Of a stretch of 64,000 bases of DNA, positions 1 through 11,714 are shown piece by piece. The notes beneath the pieces were generated by a model. The model was not told the DNA's origin, did not search any database, and worked only from the letters and a program-made list of their open reading frames with translations. A program made the translations under genes and the position numbers. The stretch is taken from NCBI GenBank assembly GCA_020465985.1, contig JAANYP010007640.1, forward strand, positions 1 to 64,000, read 5' to 3'. The stretch is from Centrapalus pauciflorus (lineage: Eukaryota; Streptophyta; Magnoliopsida; Asterales; Asteraceae). Positions within the stretch are counted from its first letter, which is position 1, and each line of letters begins with the position of its first letter.

Positions 1-1172
1 ATCATAAATATGGGTCACACGCCCATTCATCTCATCTAGCCTCTGGGTCACATCCTCTCGGAACTCACCCTGACCCACGACTATATCCTCAATCCGCCTC
101 ATCATGCTGTCAAAATCAAAACTGTCATTACATCGACTGCGCGAGGTAGACACACCTAGGTTCGGCTCAGAATGCCGAACTTCCGCCTCATTGGCGGACT
201 TCTCCTCTCTCTCTCTCCTCTCATCCTCAGTATAGTCCTCGATATACGACTTATTTGTCTTTTTGTCGAATATCTCAAACCCTTCGTCAACTTACCTAAA
301 AATCAAGGTAGGGAACATGGCGGCCGTAATGAACGTCGCCGATATGGGGGATAGCTGGGAATCGGGCGTAAGTGAGCCCGTCCTCTCAAGGAACTTGGAG
401 ATCAACCAAGCATGGGGGATGATCGTCCTCTCTCTCGTGTCGTAAATAGCCCATAAATCATTCATAACTGTCCATGCAAAGGACAATCTGGGCTTACCCT
501 TAAGAAGGCATGAAGGACAGTGATATCCCTATGCCTGACTTTCGTCAGGTCACTATAACGAGGTAAGATGTTATTCACAAAAATCTTTTGAAGCACCTTG
601 CACCTCGGACATAAAGCCTTTCGGCTGTAGGCAGTGGAGGACTCGGACTCCAAAATGGATGGGATAAAGACTCTATTAACCTGCTCCATCCACTCCCCTG
701 ACCAAGTCATATCAGTGAAGGCCAATTGGGCCTCATTCATACATTCGTACCCCTACTGGTCAGACTCTTCGTAGCCTACCCTAGTATCTAAATTAAATAA
801 TTGGTGAAGGATTTGTGCATCTATCGCCACGTCCCTACCATGGACGGTGCCTATCAACCTAAAGTCGTTCGCTGAACGACCCGTCTCCCTTCGTAGGGTA
901 GACATCCACTCGACTACATCAGATTGGTAAATATCATTACCACCCAACTCAAACACACATTCCCACCCCAAATAGTCAAAAAGATATGGGATCCCGTAAT
1001 CCTCAAAATCACCCCTCTTAACCCTCTTTTCAGTCAACACTTTATTAGAATATTTCCTATATAAAAACAAATGTGTTCTATTGTGTTCGGGGTGTTGGGA
1101 CAAAAGGAGGTTTGGAGACCAATCTATTGAGATATCAATATTTTGGGTTCGTTGTCTCGTTCTCCTTGCCAT
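1..1172 (-). pseudogene. Athila env-position ORF, distal unit (broken, runs off the left edge)
   Basis: Seen: an ATG at 1172-1170 opens a 139-codon frame (to 753). Related sequence then continues in shifted frames at 740-462 and 486-292. The last ~150 bases before the window edge are again open and read as a heptad-like acidic/basic helix, so the C-terminal end lies outside. Fragments such as RHRDITVLHAFL and HAWLISKFLERTG resemble the plant-specific 'putative plant transposon protein' domain found in env-position ORFs of Athila elements (family knowledge). Inferred: former nuclear or virion-associated accessory protein of the element; its function is not established for the family. It is not a duplicate of the unit at 2491-3773 at sequence level, but the two have the same layout. 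At least two frameshifts make it non-functional as one protein. Confidence 0.6.
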
Positions 1173-1269
1173 CTATAATTTGTTCCAACCAACCATAATA
1201 TGCATGAGATAAATCAAATAATGTAAACTATAATTGTAATTTTCACAATTACGCTCACTTAAAAAGATG

Positions 1270-1305
<36 letters not shown>

Positions 1306-1712
1306 TTTTACGTTCACATTTTGGATCCTATATATACAGTCTATAATTTGCAATTATTTTAGACACTAAACATTTATCATATTTAAATAAAACATTTAGC
1401 ACATAAAATTTATTTTTAAGCTAGCCACCTAAGTTTCATAATTTTAACAATATATGCACATTTAGGCAACCAACTTTATAAATTCAAATTATTTCTAGAA
1501 ATTAATCATGGCAAATTAACAAACTTAACACATAAACACATATCTCATGAAACATACATCAAGGTTATCATCAAAATTATGCAATTTCACATACTTTGAC
1601 TCTAAAAAGTCAAAATCACCATGAAAACTCCGTGGATGACCATAAAGCTCAACCTTTCATTTTTGCTCAAAAAGTATGAAATAAGTTGCAATAACTCAAT
1701 AAAAACACTAAC
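1173..1712 (-). other. predicted leader intron of the distal env-position unit
   Basis: On the minus strand the donor CACCAAG|GTTAGTG lies at 1713/1712 and the acceptor AAATTATAG at 1173, immediately before the ATG at 1172. The 540-bp interval is AT-rich and includes a TA dinucleotide run near 1270-1305. This is inferred from splice consensus only; the adjacent unit at 3774-4184 has the same arrangement. Confidence 0.45.
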
Positions 1713-2019
1713 CTTGGTGATTGGAAGCTTTCTTTGATACAAATCTAGCTTTTTCTTCTACACTTTCTCTACCCAAAAATCTTCAAAAATAGATGAAACT
1801 ACCCAGAAGGAGGTGATTTCTAGCCTAGATCTTTGATATTTGTAAAAATGTAGGTGTTATGAAGCTTAAATTTATAAATTTTGGGCACAAAAATGATGTT
1901 TTTGGGAAGAAGCCGCACACTCAACCGTAGGTTCTTGCTTTAGGGTTGTGAAAATGGTGAAATGGGGCTCAAATCTGCACTTTAGATCGATGGGACGCAG
2001 GGCCAGCGCAGGCCTGCGC
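1713..2019 (-). promoter_or_regulatory. candidate promoter and leader exon of the distal env-position unit
   Basis: Read on the minus strand: a 14-bp perfect palindrome GCGCAGGCCTGCGC (2019-2006), then a TATA-like AATTTATAAATTT (about 1880-1868), then a leader rich in A, T and C ending at the donor at 1713. TATA box plus noncoding first exon is ordinary plant promoter layout. Promoter activity is inferred. Confidence 0.4.
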
Positions 2020-2490
2020 CCCCCTGCTCACAACTCTGTTAAGTTTTCAAATTTTTACTGTTTTGGTACGCGGGGTTGTAAATCTTTCTAATTTTTAATA
2101 TGGAACGTAGTCTAAATTTTTTTTTTGTGTGAGGGCTAAATTAATTAATTAATTTTATCATTATAACAACCCTCCCCAACTTAGATTTTTGTAACGTCCT
2201 CGTCACATCAAGATTAATTTATCGGTTAAGAACATAGAAAGATAGATCGGTACATATTTCTTATTTAAAATAAATAAAATTAAACAAACACATAATAAAA
2301 CAAACAAAATTCAATCTTTATAATTTAAATAAACATCACACTTTAAAATTTAAATAAAAATAAAGTACTATTACAATCCAAATAACATAAATAAACAAAC
2401 CAAACCAAACTACATCAGAAAAATAAAATATAAACCATACTTAATGTTTTTAGCACACGTAATTAAATATTCAAATAATTATAAAATCCA
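2020..2490. other. AT-rich spacer with a polypurine-like tract
   Basis: No ORF is supported. On the minus strand CTAAGTTGGGGAGGG (2184-2170) resembles the polypurine tract of Athila elements and recurs at 4487-4474 and 4597-4585, upstream of the other unit. The rest (2200-2490) is A/T-rich and featureless. Confidence 0.4.
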
Positions 2491-3773
2491 TCATTCTGTC
2501 TGAGATGCGACGGTTTCTTCTAATTCTCTGACAGTGATCTGAAGGTTGGTGATCCAATCCGAATGCGTGTTAAACAATTGCTCATTCTTCTTTTGATTTT
2601 CCCGAAGCAGTTGGATCTCCTTAGTCAGAATGTTGTTTGCATTTACTAAACCTCCAACTGTTTCCTTCAACTTGTGCACTTCATCCCAAACAAGATTAAC
2701 GGTCTCAGACTCTCAGCCCTCTTCCACGGCCTCTGATCATCTTCATCAACTTCCATTCGGGCTTTTCCCTTATTATTCTGTCCTTCAGGTTTAGGTTCTG
2801 GGGCTTTGATAGGGATTTGGGTTACTTTAGTAGACTTTGGACAACGAATTTGGAAACCCCTCTCGGTACGCTCAAAAACTAATCCTACCATCGTAAATCT
2901 TGTAAATCATAAGGTATTTGGGCTAAGGATCTGTATGGGTAAATTCTCAGACACAGTCTTTTCTATCACGAATAATTCGGTTAACATCCTACAATGGGGG
3001 TAGCTTATCCCTTGGCCTAAGACATGGCATTCCCATAGATTTTGCATGATGATATACCCTAAGGATATTGTCGGGTGTCCAGTCATTAATGCGTGTACTA
3101 TTAGAATCTATTGTGGTTTCACATATGTTGTGTCTTGATGACGCAGAAGTATGTTAAAAATAACAAACTTCCACATAACTTTGGCTAAAGGGCATAAATC
3201 ACCTCTATTAAAGGCGGTTTAGGTCTGGGCAGCTCTAAGTGAAATACCAAAAACGGTTGCTATCATTTGATCCCATTGGCTAGTCCATTTATTAACTGTA
3301 CGCATTCTATCCCCCTGGGTATTAGACAGTGTCCAGAATTCCAAAGGACGAGGTGTTTCGGTGTGAATTAAAAATTCTTCATATAACTTTTCTCTAGTGA
3401 TTAACACATCTCTGTTTCCTACCATTCCCACTAGTTTGAAATTGTGTTCTTCAGACTTATCAATCCTACGCATTGTGGCGAACCATTGTTGGACTAAACT
3501 AGTGTGGATATATGGAAGTTACCACTGTATGGCTTTAGCCCATCCTAACCTCTCAAAACACTCTAAAATTTCGAAATCATCAAAATCACTTTCTTTTATG
3601 CTACGCTCTATGAGAAATCTAGGGGGTTTACCATTGTTCGTGTTTGGTGGAATTTCAGGGAACTCAATATTAAGTGGTTTTTCAAAATGGACATCCCTAG
3701 GGTCATGGACTCTCATTCTAGGTTTTTGGGAGGTTCCAGGACGGTTACCATTTGCATGATATTGGGTTGACAT
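2491..3773 (-). pseudogene. Athila env-position ORF, proximal unit (broken)
   Basis: Seen: ATG at 3773-3771 (MSTQYHANGNRPG...) preceded directly by a splice-acceptor-like TTATTTTTAG. Coding pieces follow at 3773-3519, 3473-3219, 2891-2667 and 2679-2491 in different frames. The middle part resembles the 'putative plant transposon protein' domain (NFKLVGMVGNRDVLITREKL matches DFRLIGTVHGRDVAIDAQIL of the distal unit). The last piece (2679-2491) is a predicted coiled coil rich in L, E, K and N. The order (globular domain, linker, C-terminal coiled coil) matches the distal unit and, loosely, the extra ORFs of the two copia elements further right. Several frameshifts; no intact product. Function in the family is unknown. 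Confidence 0.6.
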
Positions 3774-4184
3774 CTAAAAATAATACAAAAAATCAAGGAT
3801 TAAAAATGTGGTATTTTTATATTAAAAAAATGCATGATAATTTAACACCATTTTTCAATAATAATTACTAATCCTAAGTCTCACCAACAATGTGAGCCCA
3901 AATTAACCCTATCAAATGCATGAATTTTAATAATAATCAATAAAAATATCACCTTTTTACGACCAAAAGCTTATAATTGATAAAAAAAAAATATGGAAAA
4001 TTGCATAATGTTTTCAAAAGTTTTGCAAAAATAATTTTTATATTAATTAAATGAACATTTGAAAATTATTAATAACCCATTTTCTATAAAAACCATATAA
4101 ATCCAAAAAACTCAATCATGCATGCACGATAAAATGTGATGAAACTTATGTATAATGAAGTTTAAGGGATTCTAATGAGTATAC
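3774..4184 (-). other. predicted leader intron of the proximal env-position unit
   Basis: Minus strand: donor ATCAAG|GTATACTC at 4185/4184, acceptor TTATTTTTAG at 3774 directly before the ATG at 3773; 411 bp and strongly A/T-rich. Inferred from consensus and from the matching arrangement at 1173-1712. Confidence 0.45.
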
Positions 4185-4390
4185 CTTGATAATCTTAGCG
4201 ATGAACAAGCGTTGGATCGAAGAATTGACGTACAAAAGATGAATTTTTGATGTTTTTAGGCTTAGGAAATCAAATTCGCCGTCTTCTGGAACTGGAATTA
4301 GGGTTTTGGACTTATGAGAATGATCACTGCCATTTTTATAAGATTTTGAACGCGTCGGGCCGCAGGGCAAGGGCAAGCCTGCGCCCCCTG
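4185..4390 (-). promoter_or_regulatory. candidate promoter and leader exon of the proximal env-position unit
   Basis: Minus strand order: a GC-rich motif close to the palindrome of the distal unit and LTR (4390-4371, GGGGGCGCAGGCTTGCCC), TATA box CTTATAAAAATG (4342-4331), then a leader exon ending at the donor at 4185. Whether it is active cannot be seen. Confidence 0.4.
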
Positions 4391-4789
4391 CACCCGGGCC
4401 TCTGGATTTACGATCTAGGCCGTGCACTGGTCTTGGAACCCTAATTCTTTAATTTTTAATTTTTACGGGTATTCTCCCCAACTTACGCTCGTTTTATCGG
4501 GTTATAATAATTTGTTACGTGCTTAATTTTTTTTTTTTTTGATGCGGGGTTTTATTATTTAATATAAAGTTCAAGAGGATGAATCCTCCCCAACTTAATT
4601 GGGTACACACAAGTAACACAAATATGCAAATAAACAAATAACACACTTAATTCAATTCAATTCAAATAATCAAATTACTCTGGGTTGCCACCCAGAAAGC
4701 GCTAAGTTTTACGTCTTCAGCTAGACGTACTGCTCCTAAACTAATTAATTAACCTTAGTATCTTGTAGTCTGATAATCTCGGATACTAA
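4391..4789. other. post-pol spacer of the Athila element
   Basis: Two polypurine-like tracts on the minus strand (4487-4474 and 4597-4585, AAGTTGGGGAG core). At 4731-4681 the minus strand carries a block with AGCGCTTTCTGGGTGGCAACC, which I recognise as the conserved sequence just after pol in Athila-group elements (TGGGT and ACCCA can pair). No ORF. Confidence 0.45.
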
Positions 4790-6062
4790 CATATCATTGG
4801 TGGCCCATTGAACATATAATTTAAGTCTATGTCTGTTTACTTTAAATGACTCACCACCTTTTAGGTCCCGTATTTCTACCGCACCATGTGGGTAGGTATC
4901 GTTACAATAAATGGACCTATCCATTTACTTTTTAATTTACCAGGAAATAATCTAAGTCTTGCGTTAAATAACCAAACTTTATTTCATTTGGTAAATATTT
5001 TATTTTTAATCATTCAGTCATGGAAAAACATAGTTTTCTCTTTATAAATTCTAGCGCTTTCATAGGCTTCTCTACGAATTTCTTCCAGTTCATTCAATTG
5101 GAATTTCCTATCAACACCGGCATCATGTAAAATTAAAATTAGTGTTTTTGATTGCCCATAGAGCTCGGTGTTCTAATTCCACTGGGAGATGGCAAAGCTT
5201 ACCGTACACAAGTCTGTATGGGGACATACCGATTGGTTTTTTAAATGCGGTTATGTATGCCCATATAGCATCCTCTAATTTTTGAGACCAATCTTTACGA
5301 TCAGGTCTGACAGTTTTTTCAAGGATTCTCTTGATCTCTCTATAGGAGATCTCGACTTGTCCGCTTATTTGCAGATGATAAGGCGTTGCTATTCTATGAG
5401 TTAACTCCATACTGTTTAAGGAGTTTAGAAAAGTGTTGATTATTAAAATGTGACCCTCCGTTACTAAAAATAGCCCTTGGAATACCGTGTCGTGCTAAAA
5501 TATTTCTTTTAACAAATTTTCACACAACCCGGTTATCATTAGTGCGTGTAGCTTCTGCTTCCACCCATTTGGAAACATAATCTATTGCCACTAAGATGTA
5601 CTCATATCCAAATGATTTAGGGAATGGTCCCATAAAATCAATACCCCATACATCAAATATTTCGACAATTAATATCGGGGTCATAGGCATTTCATTTCTT
5701 TTCGCGATGCCACCAGTTTGCTGGCATCTTGTGCATCCCTTAACAAACTCGTAGGCATCCTTAACTATTGTGGGCCAGAAAAACCCACACTGCAATATCC
5801 GGTGGCCAGTTTTCTTTGCACTGAAATGGCCACCGCATGCATATGCATGGCAGTGTTTAAGAATATATCCGTGTTCCGAGTTAGGGACACATTTTCTTAT
5901 AATTTAATCTGCTCCTATTTTAAATAGATCAGGCTCATCCCAAATGTATTGCCTTGCTTGTGCGTAAAAATATTTTCTCTGTTGTGAGTTCCAGTGCTCT
6001 GGCAATCCACCTGTTACGAAATAGTTAACTAGATTCGCAAACCATGGAATTTTAGATACAGA
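4790..6062 (-). pseudogene. Athila integrase, decayed
   Basis: Integrase inserts the cDNA into nuclear DNA. Seen on the minus strand: an HHCC zinc-binding region (H..H near 5855-5820, CTRC near 5735), the core with [10 protein letters not shown] and [10 protein letters not shown] (first catalytic Asp), and a C-terminal half at 5410-5123 ([17 protein letters not shown] holds the catalytic Glu). A decayed tail reading [12 protein letters not shown] runs down to about 4790. The second catalytic Asp of the DDE triad reads Asn (FSNGGSHF near 5465, where ISDGGSHF is usual), and stop codons split the frame at about 5520 and 5411. Preceded by RNase H and followed by the env-position units. Confidence 0.8.
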
Positions 6063-6779
6063 CTATAATTGTTCATCAGGAAGGACCCTGATTTGATCAG
6101 TTGAGTTTATTGGGATTAATTGAAGCCTTGATAAATGATCGGCAACAACATGTTCTGTGCCTTTCTTATCTTTAATTTCTAAATCAAATTCTTGCAATAG
6201 AAGGATCCACCGAATCAATCTAGGTTTGGCATCCTTCTTCGCCAATAAATGTCTTAAAGCACTGTGGTCAGAGTACACAATTACTTTTGCCCCCCAAAGG
6301 GCAAACACTACAGCTAATAGCTCTTTTTCCGTAGTGATGTAATTGATCTGTGCCTCATTAAAGGTTTTACTTGCATAGTAAATCACCACTGGATTTTTCT
6401 CAATCTTTGTCCTAAAACTGCACCAACTGCATAATCACTCGCATCACACATGATCTCAAATGGTTGAGACCAATCTGGAGATTGCAGAATTGGCGCTTCG
6501 GTTAATTTTGATTTAAGCTTCTTAAATGCTTTCATACAAGCATCATCAAAATTAAACTCGATGTCTTTTGAAAGAAGATTGCATTGAGATCTCACTGAAA
6601 TCTTTAATGAATCGCCGATAAAAACCAGCGTGGCCTAGGAATGATCTTATTCCTTTGACGTTGGTAGGGGGTGGAAGTGAGGAAATTAATTGAACTTTTG
6701 CTTTATCTACCTCCATTCTTCTCTCGGACACAATGTGACCTAAGACTACCCATTCCTTTACAATAAAATGGCTTTTCTC
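6063..6779 (-). pseudogene. Athila RT end and RNase H, decayed
   Basis: Follows protease-RT across an in-frame TAG at about 6786. The connection region reads [20 protein letters not shown] around 6690-6610. RNase H starts [20 protein letters not shown] (catalytic Asp in CDAS), breaks by a frameshift near 6400, and resumes as [29 protein letters not shown] with [11 protein letters not shown] and ADHLSRL at 6389-6063. RNase H removes genomic RNA during cDNA synthesis. The residues for activity are present but spread over two frames. Confidence 0.85.
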
Positions 6780-8297
6780 CTAACTTAACACTAAGTTGGT
6801 TTCAGTGCATCTCTTTAAGACTTTTTCTAAGTGTCCCAGACAATCTTCAAATGTTTTATCAAATATGGAGAAATCGTCCATAAATATTTCAAGAGAACCA
6901 CCCACCATATCTGAAAAGATAGCCATCATACATCGCTGAAATGTGGTAGGTGTATTACATAGTCCAAACGCCATCCTTCGGTAGGCAAAGGTGCCATAGG
7001 GACAAGTAAATGTGGTTTTCTCTTGATCCTCTAGATGGATTGGGATTTGATTATAACCGGAATATCCATCCAGGAAACAGTAAAACTTCTGTCCTGCTAA
7101 TTTTTCCACTATTTGATCTATAAATGGTAGCAGAAAATGATCTTTTGAAGTAGCAACATTAAGTTTTCTGCAATCTGTACAAACTCTCCACCCAGTTACA
7201 GGGCGAGTAGTTATTTTCTCTCCTTCTTTAGTATTAATTACTGTAATTCCCGATTTCTTGGGCACAGTTTGGGTTGGACTTACCCATTTACTATCAGATA
7301 TAGGATATATAATTCCAGCGTCCAACCATTTTAGTACTTCCTTCTTAACTACCTCTCTCAAATTAGGATTCAACCTCCTTTGTGCATCCCGAGCTGGTTT
7401 AGCTTCTGGATCAGTAATGATTCGGTGCATACACAAAGTAGGACTGACTCCTTTTAAGTCAGCTATCGTCCACCCTACTGCTTCTTTATATTTGACTAAC
7501 ACTTCCAGTAGAGCTTTCTCTTGCTCTTCAGTCAGATATGATGAAATTATAACAGGCAACATGTAATTCTGACCTAGAAAAGCATATTTCAGATGCGATG
7601 GCAGCTCCTTCAATTCTAGAACAGGTGGTTGTTCTATTGAAGGTTTGACTGACTTGGGTAAATCAATCGGTAATTTTTCAGTCCTATGGGTCCACGGTGG
7701 TTGTTTTGACTCCAATGTGGATTCCATGACTACTTCTACCTCATTACACTCGGTATGATTTAACTTGGCTAATTCACTCTCAGCAAAGAATAACTCAGTA
7801 GCATCTTTGGTGTTGATTAACGAACTATGCTGCTGCGCAAGTTCATCCACCATGTCTATAAGATAACATTCTGAATCAATAGCAGAGACACTTGAAGCAT
7901 TAAAGACATTCAGTCTTAATTTCCTATTACCAAAGGCAATATCCACTGCTCCTGTCCTACAATTAATTTGTGCATTAATTGTGGCTAAGAAAGATCTACC
8001 TAAGATAATAGTCGGTTGATTATCTCCCATTGAACTTTCGGTGTCCAATACTAGGAAGTCAACTCGATAGTAAAAATCTTCCACTTTTACTATGACATCT
8101 GATAAAATACCTCTTGGGCACTTGATTGACCGATTTGCCAGTTGTAAGATAAAATCAGTTGTCTGTAACTGACCTAGATCATGTCTATCAAACAAGTTTC
8201 CAGGTAAAATATTAATACTAGCTCCAAGATCAAGCAATGCCTTCTTAATCTGCACATTGCCTATTGTCACTAGAATCAATGGTGATCCAGGATTTTA
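6780..8297 (-). pseudogene. Athila protease and reverse transcriptase (499-codon open frame)
   Basis: The longest open stretch of this element (8279-6780). N-terminal protease domain with LLDLGASINILP; DLGA is the usual active-site form in Athila rather than DSGA. Then comes a linker, and RT motifs from about residue 290: WVSPTQTVPKK, GWRVCTDCRKLN, FLDGYSGYNQIPI, TFAYRRMAFGLCNTP, and the catalytic IFMDDFSIF with FMDD in place of YVDD, again typical. The frame ends at TAG at 6780-6782, where a Trp codon (NLVLNWEKC in relatives) is expected. Another stop lies just upstream at about 8297, so the frame does not join gag. Inferred: recently active but now dead pol. Confidence 0.9.
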
Positions 8298-10345
8298 CAG
8301 CTTAGGAGGTAGAGAACTAGAAACTACTGCACTCAGTTGTTCAGTTAAATTGATCTGCTTTGGGAGCAAGACCTTAAACTTTCTTTTCTGAGTACAGAGA
8401 TATTTTAAAATTTTGGCATAAGATGGAACTTGTTGAATAGCCTTAATCAGAGAAATATTGATCTTAACTTGATTAAATAAATCCCAAAGATCCTCTGGTT
8501 GTGGGCCTCTTTTGCCGTATGGAGAAGATTTTGGATCTTCTAAAGCTGCAGGATAAGGAGGAGGAATTGAAGTGTCCTGACTCTTATCCGCCTCCCCAAC
8601 TTTGGGTGTTGGAATATCTGCTTAAATTCGCTTTTTAAAAGAAACCTTCTTAGGAATCTCTTTCTTCTCTAGATCCTCTTTTTCCTCATACACGACTTCA
8701 GTGTCAGTATCTTCTTCTGCCTCTTTCTCTTTAGGCATCTCTATTTTATTATCTACCTCTCTTCCACTCCTTAATGTGGTTATCTTAGCTACTTCATTAA
8801 CTTCGTTAATTTCATGTTTCTTTGTTATGATGATGGGCGTGTGAAGGATTGGGAACAGTATTGCTAGGAAGCTTCCCTTCCTCACGCCTAGTAAGCGACT
8901 CAGCTATCTGACCCATCTGACGAGTTAACATCTCCATGGTCTTAGTACTCATAGCTGATTGCTGTTTCATAAATTCAGCAAACTCTGTGAATTGCGCAGA
9001 AGTCATATTTGATTCTACTTGAAATTGTGGTTGATCACGATGATTTGGCTTAAAATATCGCTCATCCTTAGTTGCTGAAGTTGAACCATATTGATATTCT
9101 CTCTTTGGTGGTTCATATCTTGGTTTGGATTGATGATCGGTAGGTTGATCATTTTTCCATCGAAAGTTGGGATGGTTTCTCCATCCCGGATTGTATGTTT
9201 CCGAAAATGGATTATCCCTCTCTCGATGAGCTCTAAATCCGTAAACTTCATTAGCAAATTCCTCAGTGGATTGTACTTGAGGACATGCTTCTGAATGATG
9301 CGATGGATCTCCGCATGTAACACATTTAATTGATACGCTAGGGTTTGAAAAACCATTCATTAATTGGTCCATTTTCTTTCCTAATTCTGAAATTTCCGTT
9401 TTAACCTCACGTTTCCAGGCATTATTAATGCCCATAACTTGAACTCCTGTACTATTTTCAGAACCAGCTTGGACTTTAAGACCTTTTCCGAGTTGATTAA
9501 GACACACCCAAGCTTCATTGTCTTCTTTACCTGAAAATGTGCCTCCTGTGGCAGCTATAATCATATTACGACTTTCTTGACTCACACCATCAAAGAATGT
9601 TTTGATAAGCATCCATTTGGGTACTTCGTGGTGTGGACACGCTCTTAATAATTCGTTCATACGATCGAACGCTTCCTAGAATTGTTCGCCCGTTTTTGTT
9701 TAAATCTGGTAATTTCCCTTATTTTTTCAGTTGTTTTACTAATGGGGTAATATTCATTAATGATTCTCATTTCATTTGGTCCCATGTTGTAATGCTATTA
9801 GTTGGTAAGGATACGAGCCAGTTCTTCTCTTTCTCTTTTAACGAAAAAGGAAATAATCGAAGTTTTAAACCGTCGGTGGTTATACCTCGAACATGGTTTG
9901 CTTTACAAATAGCTGTGAACTTAGCTAGATGTTCATAGGGTTCCTCACATGGCATCCCTCAAAAGATCGGAAGAATTTGGAATAATTGAGGACGAACCTC
10001 CAGTTCATTCTCGTTTTCGGGGTAACGAATTGGAGACGGATCGGGCACATCACCTGGACGGTAAGACGACTCAACCGTACGTCTCGGTTGATCACCCATT
10101 TTGTCGACTATGCGCTCGGGTTCTTCTTGATGACGATTTCGTGGCAAAATCGGAGGGCTTTCTAAATTAGGAATCTCTGAATCGGGAATTTCTAAATCAG
10201 GAATTTCTTCCTCTTGTAAGTTTAAATTCTCCGTAATTAATTGTTAATTATGATTCCTGACGGTCTTTCGGTTCGATCTCGCTACTTTTTCGATTTCGGG
10301 TTCGAATTGTAGCGGCAATCCTTTAGCCGATCGACGTGCGCGCAT
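8298..10345 (-). pseudogene. Athila gag polyprotein, decayed
   Basis: Gag builds the virus-like particle. The likely start is ATG at 10345-10343 (MRARRSAKGLPLQFEPE), three bases after a splice-acceptor-like TTTATTTAG. The capsid (retrotransposon gag) domain shows YEHLAKFTAICKANHVRG and LRLFPFSLKEKEKNWLVSLP at 9955-9767. It continues NELLRACPHHEVPKWMLIKTFFDG from 9660, after a frameshift between 9767 and 9660. A zinc knuckle C-x2-C-x4-H-x4-C (CVTCGDPSHHSEAC) sits near 9330-9290. A charged tail with ITTLRSGREVDN (8885-8622) is the usual gag-protease linker of Athila. Stops at about 10252, 9959 and 8622 break it. Confidence 0.85.
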
Positions 10346-10577
10346 ACACTAAATAAAATATTACTAAAGATTTAAGACTTAATTAAACTAATATTTTTGG
10401 TGGTAAAGTAGAAGACTACAATTACCTTTTTGAATTTTTAAAATTTATTTATTTGATTTTTTTTATTTTTAATAATAAAATAAAATGAAGACTAAAAATA
10501 TCCAACGAAAGGAACTTAAAACTAATTACTTAAAACTAAGGCAACAAACTAACTTTGAACCTAAACTACCGTTACAC

Positions 10578-10595
10578 TCCCCGGCAACGGCGCCA
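10578..10595 (-). other. primer binding site, tRNA-Asp
   Basis: The minus strand reads TGGCGCCGTTGCCGGGGA, the complement of the 3' end of plant tRNA-Asp(GTC). This is the usual primer for Athila/Tat elements and fixes the element's orientation. Confidence 0.92.
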
Positions 10596-10596
10596 A

Positions 10597-11714
10597 AATT
10601 CTAACGGGCCGTCGTTGTGACCCGCCGATTTAAACCTTAAATCCACTAATTAGATAGAGAAATAAGGGTCGAATCCAAAGGGAGTGTGGTCGTAATTAGG
10701 ATTAGGTTATTAGCCTTATAGTAATAGGTTTATTGAAAGCATTTTAATTGTGAAATCGTGGATTTGAATGAGTTGTTTAGAGTAATGAATTGATGTTGCT
10801 TGTAACTAAAATTAAGAACGAATTAACTAACGAAGAAGATAAACAATCAAGATACGAATAACCATTCACGGAATCACCACGGCATAAGTATTACTCACTA
10901 TAATTTCATACAATGATCACATAGACATAATCAATTGCGCGACTAAATTAATCAAATGTATTTTAACCAATAACTCTCGACATAGCGTATGCAACATTAA
11001 TACTCGTCTTAATCCCTAAACTAATGGACTCGGCACGAATAATAACACCACTATAAACTATCTTGCTTTTACCAATCGCAACACATAATCATAATCATAG
11101 CCAAATGTTTATCATTTGCATACACATAATAGATCTAGCTCAATACGAATACATCAAAACATAAGAAATTAAACTAAAGTAAACTTAGTCGTAGATCCTC
11201 CGCAAACGGCTAATGGGATTAGCCGCTCATCGTATGCTCGTCACACTCACGGATCTGAGCCATTGGATAGCTTGCGAACCACCTTCTTCGTTCCCGTATC
11301 GTAGATCAACTCCGGCAGAGCTTCGGCACACTTGCACACACGTCGGGACCCTCCTCCAAAGCTGCCCCTCTTCCACTATTTATAGAGAATCGAAATTAGG
11401 GTTTCCAGGGCTAAAAAACGCATATTGGTGCCGCACCAGCGCAGGCCAGGCACAAGCCTGCGCCCGGATGCGGCTAGGGTTTAGCTGGCGTGTGCTGGAA
11501 CGTATTTGGACAGGTTGGGCGCTGTGTGGAGCGTAGCGCAGCGCAGGCCTGCGCCCCCCTCAGTCCAATTTGCTCTGAATTCTCTCGGAGTGCTTCTTTT
11601 TATCATCTTGGCCCTGAAATACAAACTTGGAGTAATAATATGGATTTTACGAAGTATCGGTGCATAAAATGATCATAAAATGACTCTGAAATTATATAAA
11701 TTATAGACTTATCA
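10597..11714 (-). repeat. Athila 5' LTR
   Basis: On the minus strand it starts TGATAAGTCTATAATTT at 11714 and runs to the primer site; the inner border is uncertain by about 20 bases because the terminal CA is not clear. TATA box CTATAAATAG at 11385-11376. GC-rich block at 11438-11560 with the perfect palindrome GCGCAGGCCTGCGC (11541-11554) and a second, imperfect copy at 11438-11465. The partner 3' LTR must lie left of the window, so age cannot be judged. Confidence 0.8.

Noticed and set aside
4681..4731. Riboswitch or tRNA-like structure after Athila pol
   Set aside because: It is a known conserved post-pol sequence of Athila-group elements; no evidence of ligand-binding structure.
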